Shown: positions 23,509 to 34,507 of the stretch, piece by piece
How positions within the stretch are numbered: position 1 is the first letter of the stretch
How the letters are laid out: every line of letters begins with the position of its first letter
NCBI GenBank assembly: GCA_029876055.1
Contig: CM056875.1
Coordinates: 8,891,001-8,955,000, forward strand
Origin: Madurella fahalii
Lineage: Eukaryota; Ascomycota; Sordariomycetes; Sordariales
Direction: 5' to 3'
Length of the DNA stretch: 64,000 nt
The notes under the pieces: generated by a model
Databases searched by the model: none
The model's input: only the letters and a program-made list of their open reading frames with translations
Told to the model about the DNA's origin: nothing
Translations under genes and position numbers: made by a program

Positions 23509-25211
23509 TCAACGACCACCGATCTGCCCCTTGGGAAGTGGGGGGATCCAGCAAACCGCCAGATTCAAGACAATGTGGATGGCCCCAATGACCCAGAATC
23601 CCTGCGCATAATTCGACCCGTTGCCCATGAACCTGAAGATGATCGCAAAGACAACCCCGCCAAGGTTCCCGCCCGCCCCGGTCAGCCCCGACAAGACGCC
23701 GTTCGCATACGGGTACACGTGCGGCAGGAGGGCAAAGTTGGCACCATTCCCGGCCTCGTGGAAAACAGCCATGACCACAACCAAGCCCACCATGGTCCCC
23801 AAGTCATGCGGGTCCAACACGCCAATCACAATCAGCAGCGCCCCGGTGAGCACGCCGCAGACGTGGATCCAGATCTTCTTGAGCCACAGGCTCCTCCCGA
23901 AGTAGTTGTACAGCAGGTCCCCGACCACGCCGCCCAGCGGCCTCGTGACGAAGTTGAGGAACCCGAACACGGCCGCGTAGTTGCTCGCGCTGGTCTGGCC
24001 CAGCTGGGGGAAGTTCTTGAGGTAGTACGCCCCGAGGATCGAGTTGACGGCCAGCTCGCCGCCGAAGCTGCACGCGTACGTGGCCACGTGGAACAGCGCG
24101 TGCAGCGAGAACACCACGGGGAGCGACTCGCGGAGCGAAGGGCGCACGATGATCTCGCCCTGGGCCGTCTCGAGGGCTTCGGCGACCGAGAGGTCGCTCG
24201 TTGGGAGGTGGGACTTTACCTTTTTGGAGTCGGCCTTTTCCACGTCGTCGGAATGGCCGCCGAGGGACGCGGCGGGGGAGAGTCGGGGTTCGCGGTCGGC
24301 GACGGTGCCGGGGATGGCGACGATTGTGCCCGAGATGCCGTGCGATTCGAGGTTCTGCTGGACTTGTTGGTGGCGGTCGTCCCTGAGGCGTGGGGAAATG
24401 CTGGTTAGAAACAGCGGTTTTTTTTTTTTTTTTTTTTTTTGGACTTGAGAAGAAAAGAGTAACGTAGTACGTACCACTTGCCCATGGGCGTGTCCTCACA
24501 TAGTAGTAGCAGTCCGATTCCGCAGGCGATCAGGCACACTAGCGGGACGATAAAGGTGATGCGCCACGCCTCGCCGGGGGCATGACCGAACCGATGCACG
24601 AGGGAGTCATACACCGCCGGCATGATGAAGTATGTGATGCCGCCGCCCGCGTTGCCCCAACCGCCTGACAGTGCGTTGGCGGTGCCGACCACGTTCTTGT
24701 CGAACCAGCCTGTGCACCAAACTTGACAGGGCACAAACGATCCTCCCAGGATACCGATGAAGAAGCGAATGATGTAGAGCCCCGTCGCGTTCCTGACAAG
24801 GGGTGCGAGGCCAATGGGGATGCTGCCGACCAGCAGGATGAGGCTGAACACCTTGCGCGATCCTATCTGATCACACAGGGGGCCAGCTGCGAAGCGTACA
24901 GCCAGCGTCGCCACGAGGGAGACAATGTTGGAGTTGGCCACTTCCTCTGAGGTGAGGTTCAGATCTTTCTTGATGGTCACAGTCAACTATTTAGATGCTA
25001 ATTAGTGGCTGTCTCCCTACTGTCAGACGATCAAACGTACCAACGGGGGAAACGTGTACCAAGCCCAGAATGCCAGCATGAAGCCCATCCACGAAAAGAA
25101 GAAGACCCTGCCATGCCTGTCTACTGGGTTCAGAATGGGCACGCTGCGAGCTTTCTTGTTGACGGGGTTGAGCACTGGCGTCCGCCAGAGGTCGGATGCC
25201 TGGAAGCCCAT
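23509..25211 (-). CDS. nrtA: High-affinity nitrate/nitrite transporter (NNP family)
   Basis: Three exons (25211-25041, 24986-24475, 24382-23509) encode 518 residues, a typical size for fungal NrtA/CrnA (nit-10 in Neurospora). Both nitrate signatures are visible: SGGWGNAGGG at about residues 164-173 and TGAGGNLGGV at about 462-471. The N-terminus (NPVDRHGRVFFFSWMGFMLA) is diagnostic, and the join PPL-LTVTIKKDLNL is exactly as in the family. About twelve membrane segments are split by a hydrophilic loop at about 229-310. It imports nitrate with protons at the plasma membrane for assimilation. Intron 2 (92 bases) contains a run of about 20 A on the coding strand. No nitrate or nitrite reductase lies in this window, so it is not part of a visible nitrate cluster. 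Predicted regulatory sites lie upstream. Confidence 0.95.
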
Positions 25212-25435
25212 TCCGAGATGACTTTGTGACTGAACAGGGCACCGAAATCGATGACTCGAAGCTGTGTGTCAATGGCAATCTCGTGTCCGTCTGTGAGGAT
25301 GCCGAGTAGCCGATTGAGTCCCTTCGACCGCTTGAGGGCAGTTTATAAATATGTCATTCACACTCCGCCGCCCACAGACGGTATACACCGCGCCGAGATC
25401 GCCAGAAACCCATCGTGGCGGAGAGACAGACCCTC

Positions 25436-25756
25436 CCACGGAGGACCTGGGGCATTCTCCTGAACTTGCATCTCCGGTCCATGCTTTATCTCAGGCGCGA
25501 AGAAGCGCGGAGGAGCCGGCCAGACCCACGGAAACAAGTCAGGCCAGCCCTGCCTTATCTCCCTCCTTATCTGCTTATCGGGGCGTGGCCTCCTAGCCAT
25601 TGACAGCGGTCGCTCTTTGGCTGAGGCTCCCGACAAGGGCCCGTCTTGGCAGAGATAAAGACGTGCCATGATGATGGGCCCCGGATCTCGCACATCAGAA
25701 ACGATATCTTGTCTGTGTCGCGTCGGTAGGCTATCACGACGTTGTCATCTCCGCGG
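25436..25756 (-). promoter_or_regulatory. Predicted NirA and GATA-factor sites upstream of the nitrate transporter
   Basis: Two matches to the NirA/NIT4 consensus CTCCGHGG occur: CTCCGTGG on the minus strand at 25436-25443 and CTCCGCGG on the plus strand at 25749-25756. Five HGATAR sites for the AreA/NIT2 nitrogen regulator lie among them, at about 25486, 25554, 25566, 25574 and 25653, three of them within 27 bases. They start about 225 bases upstream of the transporter ATG. This fits nitrate induction and nitrogen repression, as known for this gene in Aspergillus and Neurospora. Binding is inferred from motifs only. Confidence 0.6.
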
Positions 25757-27486
25757 GAATCAAAAGCTTGGTCTGGGTCATCGATAATCCGGTGACGTGC
25801 CACCGGTGAGCCAACGATATTGACCTTATATGCTTCATCCCGACGCCATCCTCGCGGGAAAGTGCATGGGCTGAGCAGGATTTTCTTATCTCTGCGATCC
25901 ATGTCCCCAACGGGCGCGAGGGACGATCCTCAGCCACTAACCGACAGCTGTCCGACTTCAAGAGCGCGGTATGGGTGCCGGCGAGCGTTTACGCCTCCGG
26001 TTCTAAGGCCCATCCATGGCCGCTCGAGAATCGTGTGGCCCGCGTGGGGGTACCAGCTTATCGCATCCTCCTTGTCCCAACCAACCTGTTCCTGGTCGGT
26101 CCTCACCTGTACCTGGAACCCAGAACCGAAAGGTCTGGACCCATGTCGAATTCATCTGCAGCATAAATTGAGAGTTACTTTGAATTCGCCCCGTGGAGAC
26201 TGCTTACGTAGCCCTATCACAGTTTTGTGAACCTCGTCTGAGGATTTCCCGGAGGTGTCCACTAACTGCGATACTCGGAATACGAGTACCAGGCGCTAAC
26301 AGATTGTATCACGGAAAAGGCTGTGATGCAGTGCTAATCTGTAATACTTTCAACCTAGCATTCCGGCTCACGGCTCGGCGTTAGAACTGTCCGTCTCATG
26401 TTCCCTGCCATCCAGCTTATCGAGGGCCCTGTAGACAATAGTTAGGGATCGAATCAATGCGACCTAGCAGGGAAAGGGGGGTTATCAGTCGTTGCCAGAT
26501 ATCACTCTCTGGCGCTGGGGTTCGCAGCATCGTAATCAAGACCGCGCCACCCCCCAAGCCACTACCTTATACCCGGTGCTCCGGCCGAGTAGTTGTTCCG
26601 GCGAACTTAGTCATAGGGTATCCGTGCCGGGTCACGCTAAACTGGGCTGAGTTGGGTGCAACGACGCTCAGCTTTATGATAACGAATAAGAATGAATCGG
26701 AAATTCAGAAGGGCATGTCCTACCTAACTGAGCTTTGCAGCAAAGCAAACTGTATGTGTGGCAAGACAGCTCCCGTCCCTGTGGTCGAGTCCATCAAACC
26801 AGGACCCCACGATCTGAGAGGGTGAGAGTGGTGTCGCCGGCTGGCCTTGTTGCCTTAGTTGCGCTATGCAATTCTTTAGGCGTCATATTCTGCGGAATAC
26901 AACCGCCACCTGAGTGCAGAACCAACAGTACAGTCTGTCGACGACAATGTCGAAGACGGTTGGATTGTAAAATGCCATGGATGCTGGGCTGTATCTGATA
27001 GATCACCCCCTTTGTGTGCCAGAACAAGAGCCCAGATAAACGAAAGGGTCAGGTCACGTAGATAAAATCACTTTGCATGGCAGTAGAAGGGAAGAAAACG
27101 GGCTCAAGGTCCTGTTGGAGGGATCCAAGGAGCGGCGCGTCCTCTTCAGAGAGTCGAGAGCAGTGCGACTCGCGAAGCTCTGAATCGCCCCAAGCATACC
27201 ATGAGATTGTAGCGGGCGGAAACGGGACTGAAGGTAAACCTAGGCGTTCTCCTTCCGTGACTGTTCACTGGGACCCTTTGATGTAGCGGCCGAGTTTCCG
27301 GTGGATACCGGAAGACGCGCGAGAGGTTCCAGTTGCGGAAGCGGGAAGGGATTCTGAAAACCACGGTTATCAAGTGCCTGAGACAGTGAATTTGCCGTCT
27401 ATTGTTTCCAGACACACTGGCATGCGCTGGCGTGTATGTACGCGGCGATTTCGTTGCTCGCCCCTCCCGGACCACCACGGCCGCCT
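25757..27486. other. Intergenic stretch
   Basis: I see no recognised gene. A minus-strand frame at 25567-25902 (111 codons) has fairly coherent composition but no motif and overlaps the predicted regulatory sites, so it is not called. Other frames are short. Confidence 0.45.
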
Positions 27487-27911
27487 CAGTTGCTCCGAGC
27501 ACCGCCCTTGGCTTCCCTGAGCTCATTCATCTTGGCTACCCGCTTCTTGAACTCGACGTATTGGCATTTCTCGTAGCTGTGTCTCTCGTCCTGCAGCAAC
27601 GGAAGGTCAGTTGTCAAATCCACCCGAATCCGACGTTGGTTTGTCGGCTTGTCTCTCGCTGCCCAGCCGGGCGTTTAGGGCCCAAATCGTACCTCGCACT
27701 TCCACGGCAAGTAGTATGTCTCGTACCGACATCGGTTGAGCGGAATCAGAAGGTGGGCGCAGCTGTCTCGGTATGCCATGGGGAGCTTCGCATCGCGCAT
27801 CTCCTCGCGGGTCGCTCCTGTTACCGTTCGTCAGCACTCGCGGTACTCTCGGAACGGTAGTTGTTCGGATGCCATACGCCGCGGCGTCTGGGATGCCTCT
27901 TCTAGTGCCAT
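27487..27911 (-). CDS. NDUFB7: Complex I subunit NDUFB7 (B18), with a frameshift near the end
   Basis: This encodes an accessory subunit of mitochondrial NADH:ubiquinone oxidoreductase on the intermembrane-space side. Three exons are deduced: 27911-27878, 27817-27693 and 27590 onwards. The twin CX9C signature is complete: C31-AHLLIPLNR-C41 and C52-EDERHSYEK-C62, the pattern oxidised by Mia40. The family motif RDSCAHLLIPLNRCR and LPWKCEDERHSYEKCQY identify it firmly. After residue 70 (EFKKR) the frame meets a TAG at 27539-27537. The expected conserved tail (VAKMNELREAKGGARSN, stop at 27487) continues in another frame, so one base, probably a G after GCGG, is missing. This is either an assembly error or a real truncation of the last ~17 residues. 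The CX9C core is unaffected. Confidence 0.88.
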
Positions 27912-28773
27912 TTTGTGCTGCAATTGAGGCGGCTTGGGTCGTCAATCGCGAGGGGCTGATGTGCTGGTCGTGATGTTCCCCGAAGCTGCGACACCAGAAC
28001 CGAAGTGGAGCTCCCAAGCTTTGGCGAGCTGGTGGTTGTTGCACGTGTACAAACACGTGATTTATTATCCCCACCCATAATTCTCGTGCGGGACAATCAT
28101 TGGCTTCTTTTGTCTGGGTTGGGGCAGTGGGAATGTGCTTCGAAAGACGCTCTTTTGTTTATGCATACTCCTCTCTCTATCTCTCTCTGCTTTTCTTTCC
28201 GTTTATTTTTCCTTTTTTCTTTTCTTTTTTTCCCATTTCATGTCTTCAGGCAGCGGATGGTACCCTTCTTGGCAACTGGCGCCCTGAGGTCCCGTCCCGT
28301 CGTAATCATTCCGTCCCCGCTGCATCTTAGCCGAGAGCTGGTCCAATGACCGGATTCCAGTTAACGAGATCATTTAACCCAACCCGAGATTGATGTATAG
28401 CAATGCTCGGCCCTGACTATACTCTACGCTGAGAAACAGACAGGAAGCATCATCTTTCTAGAAGAACCCGAGAAGAATGTCATCAGACATCCAACCAAAT
28501 CATCGAGGGTTTACACATCATGTCAGACTGACATTCTTCCAGGTTTGTACGAGCTGCTTCTTCTACCTCCATAGGATTCAGCACAATCCGATCCTGAAGA
28601 TACGGTTACAGTTACACCCTGTTAAATATAGTGCTCCATCTGATGGCTGGGCTGCCCAGTAAAACCCCGGGTCAACCTCAGCTCCTCTCTCCTCCGGGAA
28701 CTCCTCTCTTTCATTATTCTCCAAGGCGGGTGCGATACACCTTTTCCACAGGCAACGCCCCAGGATCCGGAAG
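27912..28773. promoter_or_regulatory. Divergent intergenic region
   Basis: This region lies between the NDUFB7 start (minus) and the S28 peptidase start (plus) and should hold both promoters. A CT-rich and T-rich stretch occurs at about 28165-28245. I see no gene. Confidence 0.45.
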
Positions 28774-31129
28774 ATGATGCGCTTTCCTCTCGCTCCTTTC
28801 CTCTTGGTTCTATTCTCGGCCCGCATTCAGGCTCTAGTATGGCCCGCGCTGCCCGTGGCCCCGCCGGTGATTGCTGCCGTGTCTGAGGGGCCCAACGGCG
28901 GCAACAGCACCTTCCAGCAGCTCATTGACCACTCTAACCCCGACTTGGGTACATTCTCGCAACGATATTGGTGGAATACCACATTCTGGGAAGGGCCCGG
29001 CTCTCCTGTAAGTCGTTATCAAGCCACAGCCATGCTTTTTTATGATGCAAATTATTGATTCTCGGCCAAAGGTGGTCATATTCAACCCTGGTGAGGTTCC
29101 TGCGGAGTACTACTCGGGGTTCCTCACGAACCGCACCATCTCGGGACTGTATGCACAGGCACTAGGGGCAGCGATTATTCTCATCGAGCGTATGTCAACC
29201 TATGACATGAGGCAAACTGCACGCCATTGGCCGAAGCTTTCTAACATGGACAAACCCGTTTTTCAGACCGATACTGGGGAAATTCGTCGCCCTTCGATGT
29301 CTTGGACACTCAAAACTTGACATACTTAACACTTGAGAATGCCGTAGCCGACATGGTGCATTTTGCAAGAAATGTTAGGCTCCCGTTTGATACAAGCGGT
29401 GCTACAAATGCCCCCAAGGCCGTGAGTACATCACCTTGTTTGTGCTGGCGGGTTTGATTATGGCTAATGCGAAACGACTAGCCTTGGATCAATGTCGGTG
29501 GAAGTTACAGCGGCGCGCTCGCCGCCTGGATTGACAAGCTGTCGCCCGGCACCTTCTGGGCTCATCATGCGAGTAGCGGGCCTGTTCAAGCCATCCGAGA
29601 CTTCTGGGCATATTTCCAGCCGATCCAGGAAGGCATGCCCAAGAATTGCAGGGACAACATGACATCGATTGCCAAGCACATAGACCAGGTTCTGGGGCGG
29701 CAAGATGAAACCGAAATACTCGAGCTGAAGACGATGTTTGGCCTGGAGCAGCTCGAACACGTCGATGACTTTGCTTCGTACGTGGTGCTGCTCTCTTTTA
29801 GTCAGCGCCTTTTATACGAGCCTGTCGTCGTTATTGCACTAGCCGTTATCATTACGCTCATCCTTCCCTTTCCTTTTCCTAATTTGCTACTTTTCTGCTG
29901 TTCTGCATCACATGCCCCTATCGTGCAGTATTGGGTGACGAACGCCCCTAGCCCCAAACCCCAAGGTCCAATATACAATCACTGATGCGCACAACGCTAA
30001 CATCACCGCGACAGTGCTGTTGGATTCCCGGTTACAGAGTGGCAGAACATTCGTACGTATTGTAGACCTTTATCTTACATCATCCCAAACTGACAATTCA
30101 AAACAGAACTATCCACCAACTTTTCCACATTTTTCCAAATGTGTGACACCGTCCAGGGCACGAGGCCAGTCGAAATCGAAGATCCCGACGCCGACACGGC
30201 CACACCAAACGTCACTTTCAATAGCGCTACGGCAGGCGTGGAAAAGGCGCTCGCCAATTATGCCTCATGGTTCAAGAATGAGTATCTAGTCGGCAGTGCG
30301 TCCCGGTAACCCCTTCTGTCAAGTGATGCGCGAATGACACTGGTTTTTTCCTAACAGCTTGCAATAACTACGGCTATAACGACTGGAGCGACCCTCACTC
30401 GGTCGAATGCTACGATTCGTACAACGAAACTAGCCCGCTATACAGAGACTACTCGGTTGGCAACGTCTGGAACCGACAATGGTTTTGGATGCTCTGCAAT
30501 CAGCCCTTCCTTTACTGGCAGACGTGAGTCAGCTCCCGAACCATTCCGGTTGGGCTTTGGGGGGAGAGAGCTGACAAGCGAGAAGCGGCGCGCCTCCAAA
30601 GGTACCTTCGATCGTTTCGCGCTACGTCACTCCCGAGTACATGGAGAGGCAATGTCACCTGCTCTTCCCGCCCCAAGGGAACGCCACATTCGGCGCTGCG
30701 GCGGGCAAGACGGTGGGGATGCTCAACGAGCTGACCGACGGGTGGTTCGTCAACACGACGCGACTGATCTGGTTGAACGGGTGAGTGTCTGCCCTTTACA
30801 ACCCTAACCCAAGTTACGGCAGCGGGAGGATGTTGATGTTGGCGTACTTGATTACTCACTTACCAAACAGTGAGTTCGACCCCTGGCGGTCAGCCTCCGT
30901 GTCGAGCATTTTCCGGCCAGGCGGGCCGCAACAGAGCACCCGCGAAGCCCCGGTATACTTGATCCGCGGTGCCCGCCATTGTAACGATCTTGGTACTGCG
31001 AATGGGGAGGCCGATGAAGAGGTGCGCAGGGCACAGTTGCGGGCGATTGCGCAGATGGTGGAGTGGGTGGTTGAGTTTTACGACCTGAAGGAGAGGGGTG
31101 AAATAGGGGAGGACGGGTGGAAGGTGTGA
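28774..31129 (+). CDS. Secreted S28-family serine peptidase
   Basis: A prolyl-carboxypeptidase-like enzyme expected to be secreted or lysosomal/vacuolar and to cleave after proline. Nine exons are deduced: 28774-29007, 29072-29189, 29267-29421, 29482-29777, 30015-30052, 30107-30295, 30358-30523, 30586-30780 and 30871-31129, giving 549 residues. A signal peptide opens the protein (MRFPLAPFLLVLFSARIQA). The nucleophile motif GGSYSGALAAW places the catalytic Ser at residue 177; the Asp is in NGEFDPWR and the His in RGARHCNDL near the end. HRYWGNSSPFDVL across an exon join is also typical of S28. Several N-glycosylation sequons (NST, NLT, NAT, NTT) fit secretion. Introns are 54-90 bases except intron 4, which is 237 bases and could hide an extra exon or an alternative splice. 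Confidence 0.9.
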
Positions 31130-34100
31130 GGAGGCAGGGCGATGAGCTGAAAATCGCAAAGAAGGCCGCGGAAACAATAAGGACAACAATGATGCAGTCG
31201 ATGGAAACTACGAGGAAGACTGGCCGGGGAGATATCAATGAAGACGACGGAGCAGAGAAAGACAAGAGGAAGGGGGAGGACGAGAAGGGTGGGCAACCGC
31301 CCCGCGCCGCGGCGAGGGGGGTTATTGCCACCAACAGAGAGGGAACCTAGGAAATGCTACAGATGTGACACGACGCGCAATAGATGCATCCTGTTGGTGT
31401 CGTTGGTAAGTGGCTCGAGGTTATTCTAGGAGTCTCCCTGGGATACTATATATAGTACCGCGGACCCTGGAAGCAGATCATACGAGGATGAAGAAATAAA
31501 CTGGAATAGTATCTTTAGCAATTAGAGCCTGATGCTTGTAAGTCTTCGGGTTTCTATCGTGTGGTCTCCTCCTAAAATGCTCGTTAATGGCAAGTGACAA
31601 GAGATCTCGTTGTTCGGTGTCGGTCACAGCGCGCCGCACACGGGCCGGAGGCTCGGATACCAATCACGAGGAAGATCTCACGCTCATGGGATCAAGCCGC
31701 GAAACTGGCGGCGTAGAAACCCAAAATAAGTGTCAAGTTGGCGGGCGAGCCACTGTTTTAGCGGGAAAAAGTGCTGACGTGGAATTGTCAGAATAGAGTA
31801 AGCAGCTTGTTGAAACCTGTTGGCGAACTTTTGCTTGATAACAGGTTATGTTTATGGCTTTTTTGGGAGTTATATGGTGCCGAGGCTCTGGTAGGCACAT
31901 GCGAGAGATAGGGGCAGGGTAGGTACCTTAACTGCACATGGAGACACGGCTCGCTGGCTCTGATAGTCCAATGCACCCACTCGGTATATTTGGGATTTGG
32001 ATCTGCACAACAGAACTTTTGCATCCAGCCTCGTAGGGCAAGGCATCTGACTTGACACGCGATTGGTCCAACCCTGAATTATTGTTAGACAGGAGTGTCA
32101 TTGGAATATTTTCCGATGCCGATCATGATTCTCATATGGTAGGGAGTCCCGGACCGCGGTGCGGTGGACGGCCAATTAGCCCGGCAAACAATACTAAGTA
32201 CAGTACTAGCTACCGGATCGGCCGAATTCAAACGGTTGTTGGAGAAGCCATACCTGTGCCCGCGAAGGCATCAATGGGAAACTAGCAGCACTTTTTTGCT
32301 TTCTAAATTTGTGTAGGCGGTAGTGATAGATAAACTCTGATATCGGGCTGCATTCGCGATACGGCTGCATCCGCGGTCTTGGTACTGAGCCGCCTTCTTG
32401 CGGGCTCGTTCCCTTGCAGCCCGCTACGAGAATCCAGTCAGGCTAGGCGGTTGAGGAGATGCTTAAGCCAACGGTGCCAAGAATGATTATCGGGAAGTTT
32501 TGTTCCCAGAACCAACCGCCGATGGGTGCAGACGGGACCTAATCCAAAGTGGTAGAGATTGTGGTTAAGCTCACAGCGGTGAGATTAAGGCAGCTTGGCT
32601 AAAGAAAGCGAAAATTGGGAGCTTATCTGGGATGGTCTCTAGACATACCTGTACTTACTGCACCATGGTGGCTATTATCGGCCGGCAACGTTATGTGGGC
32701 TCGTGGCTGTGAAATGATGAAGCGAGACGCTGGGGCCAATGACGGGGCGGATAACAGATGCGGACAACTGACAGTACCTGGTTGACGAGTCCGAATCCCG
32801 CTCGTCGTGGGTTGCAGTGCATGCCGCGATGAGGAAACAAATTCGGCGTTTGGAAACGCCCAACGAGGCAACTTCGGGAGCTGCACAGGCCAAGACGGGG
32901 AAGGAGAGCCGTGATCAAGGGTGCCTTACTGCTTCGTGCGCCCGCCGGGTCCCAATAAACTCGCTGCATCCGAGACCCGATCGCATGCCATGGCATGGCA
33001 AAGCACCTATGCAGCTGTTTCCATTGCCCAGGGCGCGGCGAGGGTTTGTCGAACGAACAAGCCACCCGGCATGGGAAGAGCCGAGTGTCCGGGAACGGAT
33101 TTTGTTGACGTTGATTGCGTCCGACAGGCCAGGCCAGGAGAGCTGGCCAGGGTTGTTTGGCGGGCGTGTATTTTTGGCGCTTGTGAGCGCTAAATTGTGG
33201 GGGCCCCAGGTATTTTGCCCCGCGTCAGCACTTTGCCCACATTTCGACTTCCAAGAATAACCTTTTTTCCAGCCAGTCAAACCGAGACTACTTTCTTGTT
33301 GCAAGTCCCAATTCGCACAGCGCTGTCTGGAAACGTCGTTGTCCTCGCTATCGACCTCCGAGGCTTCCAGCTCCGGGAGGCCCCACCGACGCGGGTTCCA
33401 CGCCCGCCGTTATTTGAATCCATGCCCCAATGCCTGGGCCAATCCAGGGCAACCATGCAAAACACTCAGCTCCGCCTGGCAGTCCAGCTCGCTCTTCTAT
33501 CGGCCAATCAATCCGCCCCACCGAGGGCTCGGTGCAACCGGGCCTTTCGGAGGCCGGTGGCTGGGCAACACCTTCTCGTGATCCGGACGGCATCCCCTGT
33601 TCAGTGGCCTCTCGCTCCTTGCTCTGTAGATTGTTGGGAGGGTGAAGGGTTGGTAAGCTTCGCCGATCCGCGAGCTTAACATTCATTCACTCCGATCGTC
33701 ACCCCTGCAAGCCAAAGCAACCATGGGTAGATCTCTCCCAACCGTCCCGCGCGGGCCCACAATTTACCGGTGCTACGCTGCCGGCCGCCAAAACCAACCC
33801 CTGTCATTGTTTCGAGCCGTGTCTGCAAATATCGTGCATAGCAGCGTAGAGAGTAGTCACTTCAGCCTCTTGATATTGCTCCATGTATACAAAATGTACG
33901 CCAGCGCCTGCGGTTACTGGCCAGCCCCTGCATATGTGGTTTCTAGGGCCACGCCCCATGCTCGGCGCAGTCGATCCAGATAGCCGAGACGGTATCGATT
34001 GTTCCCCGGTATGAGTGTCACCCGTCAACCGCATCGAACCCACCTCTATTTACGGAAAACCCCGTCTATAGACGACTTCCGGACGTATCGCAAGAGCTCC

Positions 34101-34507
34101 GTGGCTTACAAACAAGTGACTACTCGGATGTCTCTCAGACTTTTGTGCTTGGCATAGTACTACTATGACCATCTCCATGTCACTTCTCCCATCTGATATT
34201 GGCTGTTTCTATTCCAAGCCACTGTAGCATCATAACACCATGACGCCACCGGCTGGTTCAAGAAGGGACATGATGCAGCATGGAATTCTTGCCATGCCAT
34301 CCAGTGCGGCTGGATATAAGTATCAAGCTCCTCCTCTGTCTCATGAGGGCATCCTGATACATCACCCCCAGACCCAGCAGTGATTGCCATCACGAACTCT
34401 CACCCTCAGGGCTAACACCTCCAGTTCGCTTTAATCTGTTCCGTAACCGGTCTTCCAACCGAGGTTAGGTAGAGAGCTAAATCTCTCCACAAGCTTCTCA
34501 GCCCAAG
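31130..34507. other. Gene-poor intergenic stretch
   Basis: I find no convincing gene. Many short frames overlap on both strands. A minus-strand frame at 34163-34393 (76 codons, Trp- and His-rich) has coherent composition but no recognised motif. The last few hundred bases should contain the promoter of the TmpA-like gene. Confidence 0.45.

Noticed and set aside
23509..24477. Lys-rich start (a run of eight K) of the second nitrate transporter frame
   Set aside because: This is the A tract of the second intron read through; splicing joins the exons as TG-G GAC GAC and removes it.
25567..25902. Minus-strand open frame of 111 codons with coherent composition
   Set aside because: No recognisable motif, no splice partner, and it overlaps the predicted nitrogen-regulatory sites upstream of the nitrate transporter.
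34163..34393. Minus-strand 76-codon frame rich in Trp, His and Cys
   Set aside because: It has an ATG and fair composition but no signal peptide, domain or supporting context; chance is likely at this length.
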